8,629 nt of DNA. Source: an uncultured Paracoccaceae bacterium (GTDB lineage Bacteria > Pseudomonadota > Alphaproteobacteria > Rhodobacterales > Rhodobacteraceae). Below, in pieces: positions 1-5,335 of this stretch. Numbering within the stretch: position 1 is the stretch's first letter; the number at the start of each line of letters is the position of its first letter. Location of the stretch: the NCBI GenBank assembly GCA_937907485.1, contig CALESR010000275.1:1-8629 (forward strand), given 5' to 3'. The notes below the pieces were generated by a model that did not search any database, was not told the origin of the DNA, and was given only the letters and a program-made list of their open reading frames with translations. The position numbers were made by a program, and so were the translations under genes.

Positions 1-152
1 GACTGCCCGGCGCCCAGCGACCATGGGCCGGAATCGGTCGAACCGCCGTCGATGGCGATGATGTCCGGGCGCATGGCCACGCCGCGCATCAGCGCGGCGT
101 GGTCGAACCCCAGTCCCAGAACGCCCGAGGGCACCAGAACGCGTGTGGTCAT
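1..152 (-). CDS. AtuA-like (DUF1446) family protein, N-terminal fragment
   Basis: Only the first 50 codons are present; the rest lies beyond the left edge. The start is the ATG whose complement is at 150-152, preceded by GAGG with a 6-base spacer, 17 bases after the tctA stop, so it is probably the last known member of the tctCBA operon. The visible peptide begins MTTRVLVPSGVLGLGF and contains DIIAIDGGSTDSGP at about residues 31-44. From memory this resembles the N-terminus of the AtuA-like/DUF1446 family (acyclic terpene utilisation AtuA and relatives), whose members carry an IAxDxGSTDxGP motif and are often found beside TTT transporters. The biochemical role of most of these proteins is unclear. 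The assignment rests on a short segment, so it is tentative; a different uncharacterised cytoplasmic enzyme remains possible. Confidence 0.55.
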   Translation of the reverse strand, partial: MTTRVLVPSGVLGLGFDHAALMRGVAMRPDIIAIDGGSTDSGPWSLGAGQ

Positions 153-163
153 GTCAGTCCTCG
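153..163 (-). promoter_or_regulatory. Ribosome binding site of the AtuA-like gene
   Basis: Read on the minus strand, GAGG stands 6 bases before the ATG. It lies in the 17-base gap after tctA and supports both the start choice and translation from the same message as tctA. Confidence 0.6.
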
Positions 164-169
164 TTGGCC

Positions 170-1684
170 TCAGTCTTGATTCGCCTCAGGCAAGGCCGGT
201 TTCTTCAGGAACCCACGCAGGAACAGCGGCGCGACAAAGCCGAGGATCGCCGCCGTCCACAGCCCGATCGAGATGCCGGACTGGAACAGATAGCCCCAAT
301 CGCCATTCGACAGAACCATCGCGCGGCGCAGGTTGTCCTCCATCGCGTTACCCAGCAGGATGCCGAGGATGATCGGCACGGTGGGAATGTCCAGCTTTCG
401 ACAGACATAGCCCAGAACACCGAAGGCCACCATCATCTGCATGTCAAAGCCCGAACCCGTCAGGCTGAAGATGCCGACAAAGGCGATCATCGTCACACCG
501 GGCAGCAGCACATAGGACGGCACCATCAGGATCTTGACGAAGATCTTGACCATGGGGACGTTCATGATGAGCAGCACGACGTTGGCGATCAAGAGCGCCG
601 CGATCAGGCCCCAGACCACATCCGCGCGTTCGGTGAACAACAGCGGGCCGGGCGTGATGTTCAGCGTCAGCAGCAGCGCCAGCAGGACGGCGGTGGTGCC
701 GGACCCCGGAACCCCCAGCGTCAGCATGGGGATCAGCGCGCCGCCAGCCGCGGCGTTGTTGCCGGCCTCGGGCGCGGCGACACCACGCTCGTCGCCCTTG
801 CCAAAGGTGGATTTGTCCTTGGCCACGCCCTTTTCCAGCACATAGGCGAGGAACGACCCCAGCGAGGCCCCTGCCCCCGGCAGGATGCCCGCGATGAACC
901 CCACGCCCGAGCCGCGCAGCATCGCGCCCGAGGTGCGTTTCAGCGCGCCCCAGGGCACCGTCACCTTGCCCAGTTTCACGCCGATGGCCGAGTTCTTGCC
1001 GTGGCTTTCGATGAAGACGAAGACCTCGGACACCGCGAAGAGCCCGACGATGGCGACGAGGAAATCGACGCCGTCCATCAGGTGCAACTCGCCAAAGGTG
1101 AAACGCTCCATCCCGGTGGTCTGGTCAAGGCCGACCATGGCGATGCCCAGACCGATCAGCGCGGCCAGCGCCGATTTGGCCTGATTGTTCGATCCCACCC
1201 CGCCCAGCGTGCAGAAGGCCAGCAGATAGAGGGCGAAATACTCGGCCGGGCCGAACTGATAGGCGACGCGCGACAGCACCGGCGCCAGCAGCATCAGGCC
1301 GATGGTGGCGAGGAACGCCCCGACGAAGGACGCGACGCCGGAAATCACCAGCGCATCGCTGGCGCGGCCCTGCTTGGCCATCGGATAGCCATCGAGCACG
1401 GTCATCATCGCCGGTTCATCGCCCGGAATGCCCAGCAGGATCGAACTGATCCGCCCGCCATACATCGCGCCGTAATAGACCGAGGTCAGCAGCACCAGCG
1501 CCGCCATCGCGTCCAGCCCCATCGAGAACGAGATGGGGATCAGCAGCGCCACGCCGTTCGACGGGCCAAGGCCCGGCAGCGCGCCGATGATCGTGCCGAT
1601 GAAGCAGCCGATCACGGCCAGCATCAGGGTATAGGGTGTCACGGCAGTGGCAAAGCCCAGCGCCAGGTTCGAAAAGAGATCCAT
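170..1684 (-). CDS. tctA: TTT transporter large permease subunit TctA
   Basis: This is the large inner-membrane subunit of a tripartite tricarboxylate transporter. It forms the secondary transport channel that takes the solute delivered by TctC and moves it inward using an ion gradient. The protein is about 504 residues, the normal family length, and is hydrophobic throughout with roughly 10-12 membrane segments. Family signatures are visible: GALPGLGPSNGVALLIP near residues 34-50, YYGAMYGGRISSILLGIPG near 70-88, and the second inverted-half motif ILPGAGASLGSFLAYVLEK near 267-285, followed by PEAGNNAAAGGALIPMLTLG and VPGSGTTAV. Two adjacent ATGs are possible starts (complements at 1685-1687 and 1682-1684). 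The second is chosen because GGGAG sits 6 bases before it but only 3 before the first. It follows tctB after about 60 bases. The substrate cannot be read from the sequence; citrate is the classical one, but the family also carries other carboxylates. Confidence 0.95.
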   Translation of the reverse strand: MDLFSNLALGFATAVTPYTLMLAVIGCFIGTIIGALPGLGPSNGVALLIPISFSMGLDAMAALVLLTSVYYGAMYGGRISSILLGIPGDEPAMMTVLDGYPMAKQGRASDALVISGVASFVGAFLATIGLMLLAPVLSRVAYQFGPAEYFALYLLAFCTLGGVGSNNQAKSALAALIGLGIAMVGLDQTTGMERFTFGELHLMDGVDFLVAIVGLFAVSEVFVFIESHGKNSAIGVKLGKVTVPWGALKRTSGAMLRGSGVGFIAGILPGAGASLGSFLAYVLEKGVAKDKSTFGKGDERGVAAPEAGNNAAAGGALIPMLTLGVPGSGTTAVLLALLLTLNITPGPLLFTERADVVWGLIAALLIANVVLLIMNVPMVKIFVKILMVPSYVLLPGVTMIAFVGIFSLTGSGFDMQMMVAFGVLGYVCRKLDIPTVPIILGILLGNAMEDNLRRAMVLSNGDWGYLFQSGISIGLWTAAILGFVAPLFLRGFLKKPALPEANQD

Positions 1685-1687
1685 CAT

Positions 1688-1747
1688 GTGCTCCCGCAGG
1701 GCGCGAACAGGCAGGGGGCCAGATCAGGCCCGCAGCCTCGGCCGGGT
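1688..1747 (-). other. tctB-tctA spacer with small hairpin and tctA ribosome site
   Basis: This is the only non-overlapping junction of appreciable length inside the tct operon. It contains GGGCC at 1716-1720 and GGCCC at 1727-1731, a 5-bp perfect inverted repeat with a 6-base loop, then the GGGAG ribosome site at 1691-1695. No U-tract follows, so this is not an intrinsic terminator. It could slow ribosomes or nucleases and adjust TctA relative to TctC/TctB, but in GC-rich DNA a 5-bp stem can be chance. Confidence 0.3.
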
Positions 1748-2185
1748 TCAGAACCAGTCGCGCGGAAAGGCGTGCAGGCCGAGGCCCAGCACCATCTTGA
1801 ACAGGACAAACAGGCCAACCGACAGCCCCACGCCGGTCAGAACGGCGGGCAGCGGTTTGGGGTTGATCTGCCAGCTCAGCACACCGGCGGCGACGGCCGT
1901 CGGAATGATAAAGCCCAGCGGCCGCACGGCCGAGGCATAGCCCAGCAGCACCGCCAGAGCGATGGCCAGTTGCAGCAGCGTGGCAAGGCCGGGCCAGACG
2001 GCGTTGGCATCCGGCCGCACCACCAGAATCAGCGCGCAGATCAGCGTGAAGCCGCCGATCAGGTAGGGGAAGATGCGCGGACCCATCGGGTCGGACAGAA
2101 AGCTGGTCTGAATCTGGTAGGCGCTGAGGAGATACCCCAGCGCCACCAGTGCCATGACCAGACCAAAGATCCGGTCGGCGGACAT
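1748..2185 (-). CDS. tctB: TTT transporter small permease subunit TctB
   Basis: This is the small membrane subunit of the TctABC transporter. It partners TctA in the inner membrane; its exact mechanistic role in the family is poorly defined. The protein is 145 residues with four to five hydrophobic segments (about 5-22, 38-56, 67-84, 89-103 and 114-136), the size and pattern expected for TctB. The family-like stretch GPRIFPYLIGG lies near residues 35-45 after the first segment, and RPLGFIIPTAV lies near 88-98. The start chosen is the ATG at 2183-2185, giving MSADRIFGLVMAL. It shares one base with the tctC stop (TGATG arrangement), which implies translational coupling. A longer frame running upstream into tctC exists but adds a charged, non-membrane tail typical of an out-of-frame shadow. 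Confidence 0.9.
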   Translation of the reverse strand: MSADRIFGLVMALVALGYLLSAYQIQTSFLSDPMGPRIFPYLIGGFTLICALILVVRPDANAVWPGLATLLQLAIALAVLLGYASAVRPLGFIIPTAVAAGVLSWQINPKPLPAVLTGVGLSVGLFVLFKMVLGLGLHAFPRDWF

Positions 2186-3144
2186 CACTGGATGATCCCG
2201 ATCGCCCGCAGGATGCCCTGGGTTTCCGCGATGTTGGCATCGACCCAGGCCTGGAAGTCGGCACCCACCAGCGTATAGGGGGCGAGGCCGTTGTCGGTCA
2301 TCACCTGCTGCCACTGGGCGCTGTCAGCGACCTGACGCAGCGCGTCGGCCCAGGTGTTGAACTGCTCGTCCGAGATGTCATGCGGGACATAGAGGCCGCG
2401 CCAGTTCATCGCCACCAGATCGATGCCCTGCTCGGTCGCGGTGGGGATGTCGTAACCCGCCACACGCTCGGGCGCCAGCACGGCCAAGGCGCGCACGTCG
2501 CCCGAGCGGATGAAGCCGCCGATTTCCGAGATGTCGCCGGTCATCGCCTGGGTAAAGCCGCCGATGGTCTGGGTGATCGCGTCGGCGCCATTGTCGAGGC
2601 CGACGTAACGGATGGCACGCGCATCGGTGAAGCCGGCGCGGCTCATCAGCATCAGGACCTTGACGTGGTCATAGCCGCCCACGGCCGAACCGCCGGCGAA
2701 GGCCACGCTGGCCGGGTCGGCCTGCACGGCGGCGACCAGATCGGCGAGCGTCTGATAGGGGCTGTTGGCCGCCACGACGATCACGCCGGGGTCGCCACCG
2801 ATGGTGCCAACCCAGCGGACCTGATCGGCGGTCATGCCAGCAAAGGCGTTGGCGGCAAGGCGCGTGGTGGTGGCCGACGAGGCGGCGACGATCAGGTCGG
2901 CGTCATCGGCGCGCTCGCTGACGACATGGGTATAGGCCACGCCGCCACCGGCACCGGCCATGTTGGTCACCTGCACCGGGTTCGGCACAAGGTTCAGTTC
3001 GTGCAGGATGCGGCTGACCTGACGGCAGGTAAAGTCCCAGCCGCCGCCGGGGCCGGCCGGAGCGATGCATTCGGTGGCCAGCGCCGGAGCGGTCAGCGCG
3101 ACAAAAGCGCCCAGCGTCAGCGAGGGCAGAGTGAAACGGGTCAT
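2185..3144 (-). CDS. tctC: TTT transporter periplasmic substrate-binding protein TctC
   Basis: This periplasmic receptor of the Bug/TctC family captures the solute and hands it to TctA/TctB. It is 319 residues, the normal length. It begins with a Sec signal peptide (MTRFTLPSLTLGAFVALTAP), with likely cleavage after ALA at residue 23. The mature protein starts TECIAPAGPGGGWDFTCR, a recognisable first-strand motif of this family, and continues with VTNMAGAGGGVAY near 59-71 and the VAFAGGSAVGG loop near 147-157. Cys26 and Cys40 are both in the first lobe and could form a periplasmic disulfide (inference). The ATG at 3142-3144 has an excellent ribosome site, GGGAGG, with a 6-base spacer, and gives a standard signal peptide. 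A second in-frame ATG with its own good ribosome site lies 48 bases upstream and would add 16 residues. As the first gene of the operon facing tctDE, it is probably controlled by that system. The ligand is unknown. Confidence 0.93.
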   Translation of the reverse strand: MTRFTLPSLTLGAFVALTAPALATECIAPAGPGGGWDFTCRQVSRILHELNLVPNPVQVTNMAGAGGGVAYTHVVSERADDADLIVAASSATTTRLAANAFAGMTADQVRWVGTIGGDPGVIVVAANSPYQTLADLVAAVQADPASVAFAGGSAVGGYDHVKVLMLMSRAGFTDARAIRYVGLDNGADAITQTIGGFTQAMTGDISEIGGFIRSGDVRALAVLAPERVAGYDIPTATEQGIDLVAMNWRGLYVPHDISDEQFNTWADALRQVADSAQWQQVMTDNGLAPYTLVGADFQAWVDANIAETQGILRAIGIIQ

Positions 3145-3154
3145 GGTAATCCTC

Positions 3155-3170
3155 CCAGGTTTTCGGCAAA
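3155..3170 (-). repeat. Inverted repeat copy A, tctC side
   Basis: On the minus strand this reads TTTGCCGAAAACCTGG, immediately before and overlapping the tctC ribosome site. It matches copy B at 3226-3241 at 13 of 16 positions, in the opposite orientation, including the unbroken core GAAAACCT. A candidate operator half for the TctD-like regulator, or one arm of a leader RNA stem. Confidence 0.45.
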
Positions 3171-3177
3171 GGCAGTC

Positions 3178-3199
3178 TCGCGGCCGTTGCATGCCGCGA
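3178..3199. repeat. 7-bp inverted repeat with 8-base loop
   Basis: TCGCGGC at 3178-3184 pairs perfectly with GCCGCGA at 3193-3199 around the loop CGTTGCAT. It lies between the two copies of the longer inverted repeat. In a tctC message it would form a stable hairpin that includes the upstream in-frame ATG at 3190-3192. No U-tract follows, so it is not a terminator. Confidence 0.4.
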
Positions 3200-3210
3200 C
3201 TCCTCCCCCC
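3190..3210 (-). promoter_or_regulatory. Alternative in-frame tctC start with strong ribosome site
   Basis: Read on the minus strand, GGGGGGAGGAG is followed 7 bases later by an ATG (complement at 3190-3192) that is in frame with tctC with no stop between. It would add MQRPRDCLCRKPGRIT ahead of the signal peptide, giving an unusually long, arginine-rich n-region. The downstream start is preferred because it gives an ordinary signal peptide, but the quality of this site is notable. Confidence 0.3.
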
Positions 3211-3225
3211 TTGCGCTGGACAGGA

Positions 3226-3241
3226 TTCGCTGAAAACCTTG
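3226..3241 (+). repeat. Inverted repeat copy B, tctD side
   Basis: On the plus strand this reads TTCGCTGAAAACCTTG, matching copy A at 13 of 16 positions in inverted orientation. It ends 46 bases before the response regulator start and its last bases enter the possible -35 TTGCAC. The position is compatible with an activator or autoregulatory site. Confidence 0.45.
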
Positions 3242-3264
3242 CACCGACCTGTCACGCATCGGTG
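3242..3264. repeat. 6-bp inverted repeat upstream of tctD
   Basis: CACCGA at 3242-3247 is mirrored by TCGGTG at 3259-3264 with 11 bases between. It could be a dyad operator near the putative promoter of the plus-strand operon. Repeats this short arise by chance, so the call is weak. Confidence 0.25.
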
Positions 3265-3287
3265 ATTGTGTCGGAAAATGAGGCGGC

Positions 3288-3953
3288 ATGCGGTTTCTTC
3301 TGATCGAAGACAATGCAGACCTTGCGCGCTCGATCCGCACGCGCCTCGATCTCGAGGGGCATGCGGTCGATCATGCCGTCTCGCTGGCGGATGCCGCCGA
3401 CCATCTGGCGGCGGCGCATTATGACCTGATCCTGCTGGACATCACCTTGCCCGATGGCGACGGGCGGCAGTTTCTGGCGCGGCACCGGGCGGCGCAGGCC
3501 GATACGCCGGTGATCGTGCTGACCGCGCGGTCGGCGGTGTCGGACCGGGTGGACACGCTGGATCTGGGCGCCGACGATTACCTGACCAAGCCCTTCGATT
3601 TCGCCGAATTGCAGGCCCGCTGCCGCGCCGTGCTGCGCCGGCGCGGCGGGGCGGCGAGCAATCTGCAAAGTCTGGGCGACCTGACCTTTGACCCCCTTGG
3701 CGGCTGTGTCACCATTGCGGGCGAGGCGCGTGATCTGCGCAACCGCGAGCTGCGGCTGTTGGAGGCGTTGCTGTCGGCGCCGGGGCGCATCCTGTCCAAG
3801 GACCAGTTGTGCGACCGGCTGTTTTCCTATTCCGAGCCGGTCAGCGACAATGCCATCGAGGTTTATGTCGCGCGGTTGCGCAAGAAGATCGAGGGCGGCT
3901 CGGCCCGGATCGAGACGGTGCGCGGCCTTGGTTACCGGCTGACGGTGGGGTGA
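3288..3953 (+). CDS. tctD: OmpR/TctD-type response regulator
   Basis: This is a cytoplasmic transcription factor phosphorylated by the adjacent histidine kinase; by gene order it probably controls the divergent tctCBA operon and possibly its own. It is 221 residues, typical for the family. The receiver domain (1-118) has the acidic pair Glu7/Asp8, the phospho-acceptor Asp51 in LILLDITLPDGDG, Thr79 in VIVLTA, and Lys101 in DDYLTKPF. A winged-helix DNA-binding domain follows (about 128-219), with LRNRELRLLEALLSAPGRIL, then NAIEVYVARLRKKIE as the recognition-helix region and TVRGLGYRL in the wing. The start ATG has GAGG 4 bases upstream. Its stop overlaps the kinase start by one base (TGATG). 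All catalytic residues are intact. Naming it tctD rests on the tct neighbours and the TctE-like kinase; QseB/PmrA relatives look very similar. Confidence 0.92.
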   Translation: MRFLLIEDNADLARSIRTRLDLEGHAVDHAVSLADAADHLAAAHYDLILLDITLPDGDGRQFLARHRAAQADTPVIVLTARSAVSDRVDTLDLGADDYLTKPFDFAELQARCRAVLRRRGGAASNLQSLGDLTFDPLGGCVTIAGEARDLRNRELRLLEALLSAPGRILSKDQLCDRLFSYSEPVSDNAIEVYVARLRKKIEGGSARIETVRGLGYRLTVG

Positions 3954-5335
3954 TGGCCCCGCGCGCCCCGGCCAGCCTGCGCCGCCGTCTGCTGATCCAG
4001 CTCATCGCCTTGTCGGCGGTGCTGGCGGTGGCGCTGTATGTCGCGGTGCGGCTGGGGGCCGAGCGCGCGTCCGAGGCGACGCTGGACAGTATCCTCGGCG
4101 CCGCCACCACCGCCATCGCCGAGGAGTTGCGCAGCGTCGAGGGCGGCACCGAGCTGGACCTGTCGCCGGGCACGTTTTCGATGCTGTCGGCGGTGGGCGA
4201 GGAGCGGATCTTTCACCGGCTGGACATCAGCGGTGTCGCGGTGACCGGCTATGCCGACCTGCCGCTGCCGCCGCGGCCACCGTCAACGCTGGAGCCGGTG
4301 TTCTATGACGCGCCTTATCGCGACACCGATCTGCGGCTGGCCGCCGTGGCGCGCAGTCTGATGATCGAGAACCGTCCGGCGCCGGTCTTGGTCATCATGG
4401 GCCAGACGCGCGACGGCCAGCGGGCGATTGCGCAGTCGCTGGCCAACCGCGCCGCCGCGCTGGGGCTGGCGGTGTTTCTGGTCGCCGTGCCGCTCAGTCT
4501 GCTGGCGGCGGGCAGTCTGATGCGGCCGATCGCCAATCTGGCCGAGGCGGTGGGGCGGCGCGGGGGCCATGACCTGCGCCCGGTGCGCCACCCGGCGCCG
4601 ACCGAGTTGAAGCCGCTGGTCGAGCAGCTCAACGCCTTCATCGCCCGGCTGCGGCAGACGCTGGCGCAGACCGAGACCTTCATCGCCGAGGCCGCGCATC
4701 ACATCCGCACCCCCTTGGCGACGCTGAAATCCGAGGCCGAGATGGCGCTGATGCAGGCCGGGGATGAGCCGACGCGCGCCCGGCTGCGCGGCATGATCCG
4801 CGCGACCGAGGAAAGCGCGCGATCCGCCGGGCAGTTGCTGGACCACGCGACCGTGCTGTTTCGCGCCGATCAGCGCGCGCAGGAACGCGTCGATCCCGGC
4901 GCGATGGTGGCGGCGCTGGTCGAGCGGTTCGGCCCGACGGCGGATCTGAAGGACATGGAGCTGCGGCTGGACCTGCCCGCCGCGCCCTTGGAAACGCTGG
5001 GCGATGCCGTGCTGATCGAGGCAGCGATGCGCAACCTGATCGACAACGCGGTGAAATACTCGCCCGACGATTCCAGCGTGCAGATCACGCTGGCGGCCGA
5101 GGGTGGCTTTGCCCGGCTGGATGTGCGCGACCGCGGCCGGGGTCTGGGGGGCGAGACGCAGGCGACACTGGAGCGGCGCTTTCACCGCGGGGCGAATGTG
5201 GCCGGGGTGGTCGGTTCGGGTCTGGGGCTGACCATCGTGGCCGAGACCGCGGTGGCGATGGGCGGGCGCTTTGCCCTGACCGAGCGCGAAGGGGGGGGAA
5301 CATGCGCCACGCTCTGGCTGCCGTTGTCTGGCTGA
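3953..5335 (+). CDS. tctE: TctE-type sensor histidine kinase
   Basis: This inner-membrane sensor is the cognate partner of the upstream regulator. The 460-residue protein has a first membrane helix near 13-31. A periplasmic domain of about 135 residues follows, ending in QTRDGQRAIAQSLANR, a feature I associate with the TctE-type N-terminal sensor domain (2CSK_N). The second helix is near 168-189, then a linker and the dimerisation domain with FIAEAAHHIRTPLATLK. His249 is the expected phosphorylation site by alignment to the ASHQLRTPL pattern. The ATPase domain shows the N box NLIDNAVKYS (Asn361, Asn365), the G1 box DRGRGL (393-398), RRFHRG and the G2 box GSGLGLTIV (421-429). All motifs look functional. 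It is translationally coupled to the regulator, and its last 34 bases overlap the next gene. The ligand is unknown; known TctE relatives respond to tricarboxylates. Confidence 0.93.
   Translation: MAPRAPASLRRRLLIQLIALSAVLAVALYVAVRLGAERASEATLDSILGAATTAIAEELRSVEGGTELDLSPGTFSMLSAVGEERIFHRLDISGVAVTGYADLPLPPRPPSTLEPVFYDAPYRDTDLRLAAVARSLMIENRPAPVLVIMGQTRDGQRAIAQSLANRAAALGLAVFLVAVPLSLLAAGSLMRPIANLAEAVGRRGGHDLRPVRHPAPTELKPLVEQLNAFIARLRQTLAQTETFIAEAAHHIRTPLATLKSEAEMALMQAGDEPTRARLRGMIRATEESARSAGQLLDHATVLFRADQRAQERVDPGAMVAALVERFGPTADLKDMELRLDLPAAPLETLGDAVLIEAAMRNLIDNAVKYSPDDSSVQITLAAEGGFARLDVRDRGRGLGGETQATLERRFHRGANVAGVVGSGLGLTIVAETAVAMGGRFALTEREGGGTCATLWLPLSG
5291..5298 (+). repeat. G8 homopolymer in kinase/binding-protein overlap
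   Basis: Eight consecutive G residues encode part of the kinase EGGGT segment (residues 446-450) and also form the purine-rich ribosome site just before the ATG at 5302. A one-base change in tract length would alter the last dozen codons of the kinase and the spacing of the downstream ribosome site. Seen directly; any slippage is speculation. Confidence 0.6.

Larger units (their letters stand above)
3145..3287. promoter_or_regulatory. Divergent tctC / tctD regulatory region
   Basis: These 143 bases separate the start codons of tctC (minus) and the response regulator gene (plus), so they should hold both promoters and the regulator's binding sites. Several inverted repeats are visible and listed separately. 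A TTGCAC at 3239-3244 is a possible -35 for the plus-strand operon, but the hexamer 17 bases on (GTGATT) is a poor -10, so no promoter can be placed firmly. A C-rich run at 3201-3210 is purine-rich on the tctC strand. Assigning this region as the target of the neighbouring OmpR-type regulator is inference from divergent gene order. Confidence 0.7.

Noticed and set aside
143..2278. Long plus-strand open frame (711 codons) opposite tctA and tctB
   Set aside because: Its product is rich in Gln, His, Arg and Asp with no recognisable domain, and the opposite strand encodes clear TctA and TctB. Long antisense frames are expected in GC-rich coding DNA.
3145..3287. A CRISPR-like, riboswitch or small RNA element in the divergent region
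   Set aside because: The repeats are few, inverted and short, and no known riboswitch core was recognised; an operator or simple leader stem explains them better.
2380..3303. Plus-strand open frame of 307 codons opposite tctC
   Set aside because: Glycine/histidine-rich antisense shadow of tctC with no ribosome site or family resemblance.
4283..5185. Minus-strand open frame of 300 codons opposite the kinase gene
   Set aside because: Antisense shadow; the kinase on the other strand has all catalytic motifs in order.
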